Below, piece after piece: positions 58,419 to 64,000 of a DNA stretch of 64,000 nucleotides (the stretch's first letter is position 1; the number at the start of each line of letters is the position of its first letter). Position numbers and translations under genes: made by a program. The stretch is from the NCBI RefSeq assembly GCF_009389715.1, contig NC_052393.1, positions 4,588,001-4,652,000 on the forward strand, written 5' to 3'. The notes below the pieces were generated by a model. That model did no database searches. It saw nothing but the letters and a program-made list of their open reading frames with translations, and was not told the DNA's origin. This DNA is from Phoenix dactylifera. Lineage: Eukaryota; Streptophyta; Magnoliopsida; Arecales; Arecaceae.

Positions 58419-58471
58419 TATTGCCATTTACTCCTCACTGGATTTGGCTATTGCCATTTACTCCTCACTGG
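58419..58471. repeat. 30-bp tandem duplication
   Basis: CTATTGCCATTTACTCCTCACTGG occurs at 58419-58442 and again 30 bp later, directly upstream of the monooxygenase relic. Confidence 0.9.
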
Positions 58472-58474
58472 TTT

Positions 58475-59733
58475 AGGAATGCGTTTATCTATGAAGGGGG
58501 ACTGCGTCGGCGTGTGCGAGAATGGTAGAGGAGAGAGAGAACTGAGGTGGAGTTGAGAGGCCGGGGGGATGATGGAAGAAGCAAGAGACGGTAGGATGCA
58601 CTGAGGTCATTGCTTATGAAATGAGGGGCCTCAAACGACGTGTTATCTTACGTAATATCAGTCACAGCTTCATGGGCAGACTTTAAAGATTCCTGCTATA
58701 TGCATGGAAGAGTGGGAGTCGTTATCCAACAAAAGGAAGGGTTTCCAAGTTCGACCGTGGACAAGAATGTCCGCAGCATGGTCAACCCAATGAAGAATGT
58801 GATCGATCCAGGTCGGAGCAAGCAATCGTCGACTCAATAGCCAATTGTGATTACCACCGAGAAATCAGTCGATCCAATCTGGATTTCCCCGAGAAAACAT
58901 TGGCTCAACCAATCCAGCTTTCCTCCAAAAGTTATTTGGTTCTGCCGAAGCTCGAAGGAAGGACCAAGGACAAAGATTTGATGGTACGAACACAAGAATA
59001 TATAGACCAAAAGAACGACACTTTTTCTAGAACTGATCCTTAAAGCGTGGGTTGTAGCTTAAATAACAAGAAAACAACGGAAACTAATACAAGAATTTGC
59101 TCAGGCCAGATGTCAAAAACAACAATTCCATGGAGCCATCCTCTAGAATGCAAATAAATTGTCAAGAAAGATGAGCATATAAAACATCCAAACAGACAAA
59201 TTGAAGACACATACCTCCGTCATAGTCAACTTCAGCTTGTGGTTTCACCTGATCTATGGGTAAAGGAGGTTGATATATGTGGAAAGGAATGGACTATTAA
59301 GTAAAATATGGCATAATTTGAAAAGCAAATCTAAACTCTGGGGCCACCAGACTCCAACAAGATTAACAATCTTTGCTGGCAACTAAATGAAAGTGAACAC
59401 AAGTGAGAGTAGTAAAACTCTAAGTTTGCATCAATACTAATTTTAAATTGTAAACCAAATTTTACAAATCACTTATATATGTTTAGAAGTTTACGAACGG
59501 GTCCATCTTGCCATCCAACATGGTGAGTGTATTGTTTGAGCACCTCAATTTGGATAATTTATGTAACTTGGATTAGAGATCCAGGAATAGATTTATGTAT
59601 ATAAATTGTAAACATGATCAATACATCTATAGAATTCTAGAATAACAAATCACCACAGACATCAATTGTGCTTGCTGTTTAGCATCAGATTTTTGGAGGA
59701 AAAATGATGCCTCTCCCAATAATTCCACTATCA
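58475..59733. other. Intergenic stretch, nothing recognised
   Basis: Short frames only. No repeat or protein similarity seen. Confidence 0.5.
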
Positions 59734-60745
59734 CATTACAAGAAAAAAGAATCTTTTCTGGCGCGTTTTGGAGCCTTTACCGATGCTCATAAGCGTCAGT
59801 GTAAGCGTCGACTCATTTTGGTGTACGCCAATGCTTATAAGTATCCGCGAAAACCTACCCATTTTGGAATTTGCCGACACTAATAACTGTCGATTGAAAC
59901 TGTACAGAGGGAATAGTAGTTGGGCTTCCGCCGACGTTTGTTAGTGTTGGCCAATCTGGGCACTTTGGCCATTCCATGTCATGCCAAATTTGTTATTGCC
60001 AATGTTTTTAAGCGTCAGCAATAGTAGTAAAAGCAATTTCTTAATTTTGTATACATTATTTACCAAAATAACAAATACATAACAAAAATCATATAGATAA
60101 GAAAAGTCACATCACAAACAAGAACTTTTCATTGGAAATATTCATGTTGTCATACATGATTACATTTACAATGTGCTTCGAAAATATTAAAAACATACAT
60201 ATCGAATTACTAAATAAACAGTCTACAAAGTATCAGAGGTCGATAACATCATCATCATCTCTACGAGTAGTTAAAGTATTAGCAACCTATAAGAAAAAAT
60301 ATAGAAACTTTAGAAGTTAAGAATATGAAAGTTATTACGTTATAATTATGTAAAATATTCAAATAGATTTAGTTATTTACCTGAGGTGCAAACTTCTACA
60401 ATAAAGATGAAATCTGGTCAAGCTGAACCTACAAAGATTGTATCATTATCTCATGGCTATGCTTCAACTCCGCAACATTGGTCTTATGGCTTTGCCTTAT
60501 CTGCTCTATCTTTGTCTTATGGCTCTGCCTTATCTCCTGTATCGCTTCCTCCATCGTTGTCTTGAGACTACAAACCTCTCAGTGCTACTATATTTTCTAG
60601 CATCTTGGGTATATCTGCTCACTGTAGACAACTGAGTAGAGGTAACTTGAACGCTATAAACCCTTACTCGACTATAACGCTTCGGGCCATCAATTCGGCG
60701 AAGACCTGACCTTTAACACGATTGGTCGTGCCGGATGATGATGAA
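59734..60745 (-). mobile_element. CACTA (En/Spm) transposon end with coding remnant
   Basis: The terminus CATTACAAGAAAAAA differs by one base from the CACTACAAGAAAA consensus. It is followed by subterminal repeats of the TAAGCGTC/CGACGCTTATA type (59780-60020: GCTCATAAGCGTCAG, GCTTATAAGTATCC, TTTTTAAGCGTCAGC). On the minus strand at about 60580-60445 a coiled-coil-like peptide EEAIQEIRQSHKTKIEQIRQSH repeats a QIRQSHKT unit, resembling the C-terminal part of CACTA-encoded proteins. The other terminus is not in view; the element gives way to an RPN3-derived segment at about 60746. Confidence 0.7.
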
Positions 60746-60746
60746 A

Positions 60747-61129
60747 TCGTAAAAAATAGAAGGAACTGTAGAGAATTAGATGAAAAGGCAGGTTCTTTTT
60801 TAAAAAAATCTCTTCATTGTTAATTTATCGTAATCTTACACTGAAGGGTGGAAGAAGCGATGACAGAGGACAAGGAATTGAATGGAGCTTGAACCTCCTT
60901 CATCTCCACATCCTTAATCATCTTTTTTCTTGTCTTTATCTTCATTTTCGTGATAAAAACAATCAGCAAATAGTGAAAGAAAAAAGAAGAATAAAACTCA
61001 CGAACGAAGAAATCATGGATCCGATGATGGAGAAAGGAAACAAGACAAGCGAAATTAATTTGAAAGTATGGGATTGAGAGTAGCACACATCGATGCAAGG
61101 ACACGAAGAGGAGGACTGAATTAGGGTTT
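60747..61129 (-). pseudogene. RPN3: Second RPN3 5'-end fragment
   Basis: A direct copy of about 48385-48775: the minus strand encodes KDVEMKEVQAPFNSLSS...STLQ in the same setting (AG acceptor side, Lys-rich lead-in, leader sequence with GACACGAAGAGGAGGACTG). It stops abruptly at 60746 beside the CACTA-like sequence and at 61130 beside the putative LTR. No downstream exons follow. Confidence 0.88.
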
Positions 61130-61659
61130 TGTCATGCCCCGAACTCAGATCATGACACGACCGTGCTATTGCAAACTTAAGTATACAATAACACACAACC
61201 ACTTCAAAACTTCAAATCAATTATAAACAATTTTATTCATGAATGTCATCAAATGTTTCATCAATAAGGATCGATATAGAGCTTCTAAAAAAATATCAGC
61301 ATTCAATATTCCATTTTTTACATAATCTTGAAGCATGTCAAGCTCCTAGCAATCCTATTTATCTGTAAGAACATAAATAAATTGGTGTGAGCTATAAAAA
61401 CTCAGTAAGTAACCATGCACAATTTTACCAGATCAAGCATAATGTACTTCATGTGAGTGCATTAATTTAAAAAATTAACGGTTATAACAAAGTAAGCATT
61501 TTATATAGCATGTATCCAAATCAGTCATAAAGCATTGCATGCCAATCATGCAAGTTCATAAATATGGTTGTGCATCATAAAACATTGCCATTATTCTCTA
61601 CTTTGAAAACCATGCTCTCAAATAGTAGTGTAGCTATGGTCACTATTATTACCCGTGAC

Positions 61660-61922
61660 AGAGCCGTAATCTTTACCAACTATTATTCTCTGTTGGCAGG
61701 GTCTAAACCAAACTATTATAACCCGTTGGCGAGGATCATAATCTTTGCTAACTATTATTCCTCATTGGCAGGGTCTACACCAAGCTATTTTAACCCATTG
61801 GCGAGGGCCGTATGCCGAGCTACTATATTCGCTGGCGAGGATCGTATGCTGAGCTACTATAATCCGCTAGCGAGGACCGTATGCCGACCTACTATAACCC
61901 GCTGGCGAGGGCCGTATATAGC
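61660..61922. repeat. About 35-bp minisatellite (GGCGAGG.CCGTATGCCGA)
   Basis: The clearest units are at about 61798-61920: (T/C)GGCGAGG..CGTATGC(C/T)GA.CTACTATAA.CCGC, period about 35. Upstream, a longer related unit (TTGGCAGGGTCTA.ACCAA.CTATT.TAACCC.TTGGCGAGG) occurs twice (about 61693 and 61766). Confidence 0.85.
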
Positions 61923-62399
61923 AATCTGAGAGTTCATAAACCATATCATGCTTTTTATAAAACTTACTTCATAAGTAGATTGAAAATTGAATAATGGCAT
62001 CACAATATGCCAAAATTTTTTGATCATGCTACAAACTTCATTTTTCCATGCATCTTTCTACATCATCATAATCATGTGTACATAATATAATAATAATCAT
62101 GATAGATGCTATTTATCCAAAATCATGCAATCATTTGCTAACATATGCTTGATCCTAATTTTCAGAAACATAGAAGTACTATACAATTTCATATCCAAAT
62201 AATTTCATGTAATTGAAAACAATAATATTGTGTCAGGGTCACTTACAATTATTCGCTCGCCAAATATTATGCTTAGATACTAATTCTCTAATACCTACCA
62301 ATATCATTAAATTACATGTTACTTGCACATTCAATTTTTATTTATTTATAACCTTTTCTTAATTAAAATTATTTATAGCCCATCCATAGGATTCAATTT

Positions 62400-62965
62400 C
62401 ATTTTCGGGTTCATAGCCTAATTCAATTTCTAGTTTAGGCCCATGGCCCAATTCAATTTCTGGGTTAGGTTTAATCTACTTTCTGGTTCGGATTTGATTC
62501 AAGTTCTGGTTTAGGTCTGGTTCACCTGCTAGCCTGGGTCTGACCCAATTTCTAGTTCGGGTCTAATCAATTTTCTGATTCGGGTCTAATCAGTTTTCTG
62601 GTTCATGTCTGACCCAATTTCTGGTTCGGGTCTAATCAGTTTTCTAGTTCAGGTCTAGGTCATCTGTTGGTTCGAGTCTGACCCAATTTCTGATTCGGGT
62701 CTAATCAATTTTCTAGCTCAAATTTGATTCAATTATGGGTTCATGTCTGATTCAGCTTCGGGTTCAAACCTTATTCAACCTCTGATTCAGGTCTGATCCA
62801 GCTTCTGGTTCAGGTCTGAGCCAATTCCAACTTCTGGTTTAGACCCACTTGCCTTCTGCTTCAGGTCTGGGCCCATTTGCATTCAGACCCAAAGTTTAAT
62901 TAAATTCTAGATCAGGCCCATGGCCTGATTCTGTTATTGGGCCCATTTGTATTCAGCCCAGTAAC
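62400..62965. repeat. Degenerate 23-25-bp tandem repeat (GGTTCGGGTCTGACCCAATTTCT)
   Basis: Over 20 diverged units of the form GGTTC.GGTCT.A.CCA.TTTCT. The array grades into GGCCCA-containing sequence at both ends. Confidence 0.85.
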
Positions 62966-63263
62966 ATAATTAGTTAACTTATAATTAAACCTATTAGTTT
63001 TAGTTAATTTAAAGGAAGACCATGATTCGGCCCATATAGTTTATATTCAATTGAATCCTTCCTTTTAAGTTTGGACTCCTCAGGCCTAAGTTAGTTTTGG
63101 ATTTAAAAATACTTGTCTCGTACCAGGGCCAACCCGTCTTAGACTCGTAAAATCAGAACAAATTGAAACCATCCTATGGCCCAATTAATCAGCACCCATG
63201 AAGACCCCTTTGGCCCCTTATTAGCCCAAATCTTGAGCCCATTACAATATCTGCCTCATGTTG

Positions 63264-63334
63264 ACAGCCCCATGGTCCAATAGTTAAGACATTGGGCTCT
63301 TAATTCAGTAACCCAAGTTCAACCTCGGTGGACC
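63264..63334 (+). repeat. tRNA-like sequence (Lys-CTT/Glu style), relic or SINE head
   Basis: GGTCCAATAGTTAAGACATT resembles a D-arm, GGGCTCTTAATTC an anticodon arm with CTT, and CAAGTTCAACCTCGG a T-arm with B-box. The T stem has an A/C mismatch and the acceptor stem is not convincing, so it is not a functional tRNA. The T-arm segment plus GTGGACCCT recurs about 104 bp later (about 63410-63437). Confidence 0.45.
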
Positions 63335-63439
63335 CTTTCTATTATAGCCCAGAAAGCCCACAACAATCACAAGCCCATAAGAATCTTTTCCCTTTATAAC
63401 CGATTACAAGAACCCAAGTTCAACCTCGGTGGACCCTCT

Positions 63440-64000
63440 CTTCCCTTCCCGATCGGAAATCGTCTTCTTGTTATCAATCACTTGGCTCACGAAAGCACTC
63501 TCCTCCCCTTTCATCGCTTCTTTCTTCCCTTCCCGATTGGAACCCATCTTCCTCTTCCTCTTCCATTCCCATGAAAACCTCCTTCCCTTATTCATCACCC
63601 CCAAAACGCAGACCCCCTTCTTCTTCTTCTTTTCCCCTTTCTTCCTTTCTTCTCCCGCGAATGGGAGGAGGACGAGTTCCCCCTAACGGGAGGGGTCGGG
63701 CCGCGGCCGGCGGCGCCCGTGGCCGGAGACCGCGACCGGCTCTGCGGCAGACGCTCCCGGCGACGGTGGTGGCGGCTGCGGATCATCCACCGGTAGGCTT
63801 TTTCTCGTTTTTTTTTTTGTTTCTTTTCTTTCTTCTTCTTTCTCTTCTCTTCTTCCCTCTTCTCCTCCCTCTCTCTCTCTCTCCTCCCATGAGGCAAAGA
63901 GGAGCCGGCGGTGCTGCAGCCGAGAGGGAGGAGGTCTCGGTCGTTCCGATCCTCCCTCTCCGACCTCCCTTCTTCTTCTCTTTCCATTTTCCTATTCTTC
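63440..64000. other. Pyrimidine-rich and GC-rich end of window
   Basis: Long CT-rich tracts surround a GC-rich frame starting with ATG at 63661 (MGGGRVPPNGRGRAAAGGAR..., 40-odd codons to a possible GT donor at 63792). It could be a leader exon or LTR interior. Evidence is too thin to call a gene. Confidence 0.3.

Larger units (their letters stand above)
61130..64000 (+). mobile_element. Putative long LTR, incomplete at window edge
   Basis: TGTCATGCCCCGAAC starts exactly where the RPN3-derived sequence stops: the sister copy continues past TAGGGTTT, this one does not. TGTCA(C/T)GCCCCGA is, as I recall, a frequent 5' LTR start in plant Ty3/gypsy elements. The interior has two tandem-repeat blocks and a pyrimidine-rich, then GC-rich right part. 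Neither a primer-binding site nor the LTR's CA end is seen, so this remains a proposal. Confidence 0.4.

Noticed and set aside
63264-63334. A functional tRNA-Lys gene
   Set aside because: T-stem mismatch, weak anticodon stem and no acceptor stem of seven pairs; better seen as a relic or SINE head.

Overview
This looks like nuclear DNA from a flowering plant. Genes are intron-rich with GT/AG splice sites, intergenic DNA is AT-rich, and the repeats are plant types (L1-type LINEs, a hAT transposon, a CACTA end, a TTA-flanked MITE, a tRNA-type SINE). Gene families and repeat style (including GGTACGGTACG-type repeats) suggest a non-grass monocot, possibly a palm. That is inference from memory, not a database match.

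Four gene models read intact from ATG to stop after splicing: (1) a CAD-like zinc alcohol dehydrogenase on + (3910-5667, 6 exons, 368 aa); (2) an Arg/Ser-rich J-domain protein with a DUF3752/GPALPP-type tail on + (12012-27292, 11 exons, 591 aa); (3) a second CAD-like gene on - (28293-31005, 6 exons, 368 aa); (4) an alpha-expansin on - (34703-36178, 3 exons, 255 aa). A fifth intact gene is a FAD monooxygenase on - (50598-55121, 6 exons, 405 aa).

The main architectural feature is a large inverted duplication. Positions 1-6605 are a rearranged, inverted copy of about 27100-34450, which runs from the last exon of the J-domain gene through CAD to the 3' flank of the expansin. The left arm holds one CAD unit followed, read on the - strand, by the beginning of another unit, so it looks like a tandem array that continues beyond the left edge. 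The two CAD genes converge on the J-domain gene and differ at 12 residues. Arm-specific insertions (a MITE on the left, a LINE tail and an intron insertion on the right) date from after the duplication.

From 36.8 kb the window is rich in transposons and relics: a 3.4-kb hAT element with a perfect 8-bp target duplication and a transposase reading frame broken once; LINE RNase H fragments; a decayed RPN3 (26S proteasome subunit) pseudogene on - (42676-48585), with a second copy of its 5' end at 60747-61129; a SINE inside the monooxygenase; and a chimeric deleted copy of the monooxygenase at 58190-58405. The right end has a CACTA terminus and what may be the start of a long LTR (from 61130) full of minisatellites.

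No operon-like co-operation is expected. CAD-like enzymes and expansin both touch cell-wall biology, but their adjacency may be chance. I did not find a convincing new molecular system; the most interesting content is the duplication structure and the records of transposon and pseudogene events.
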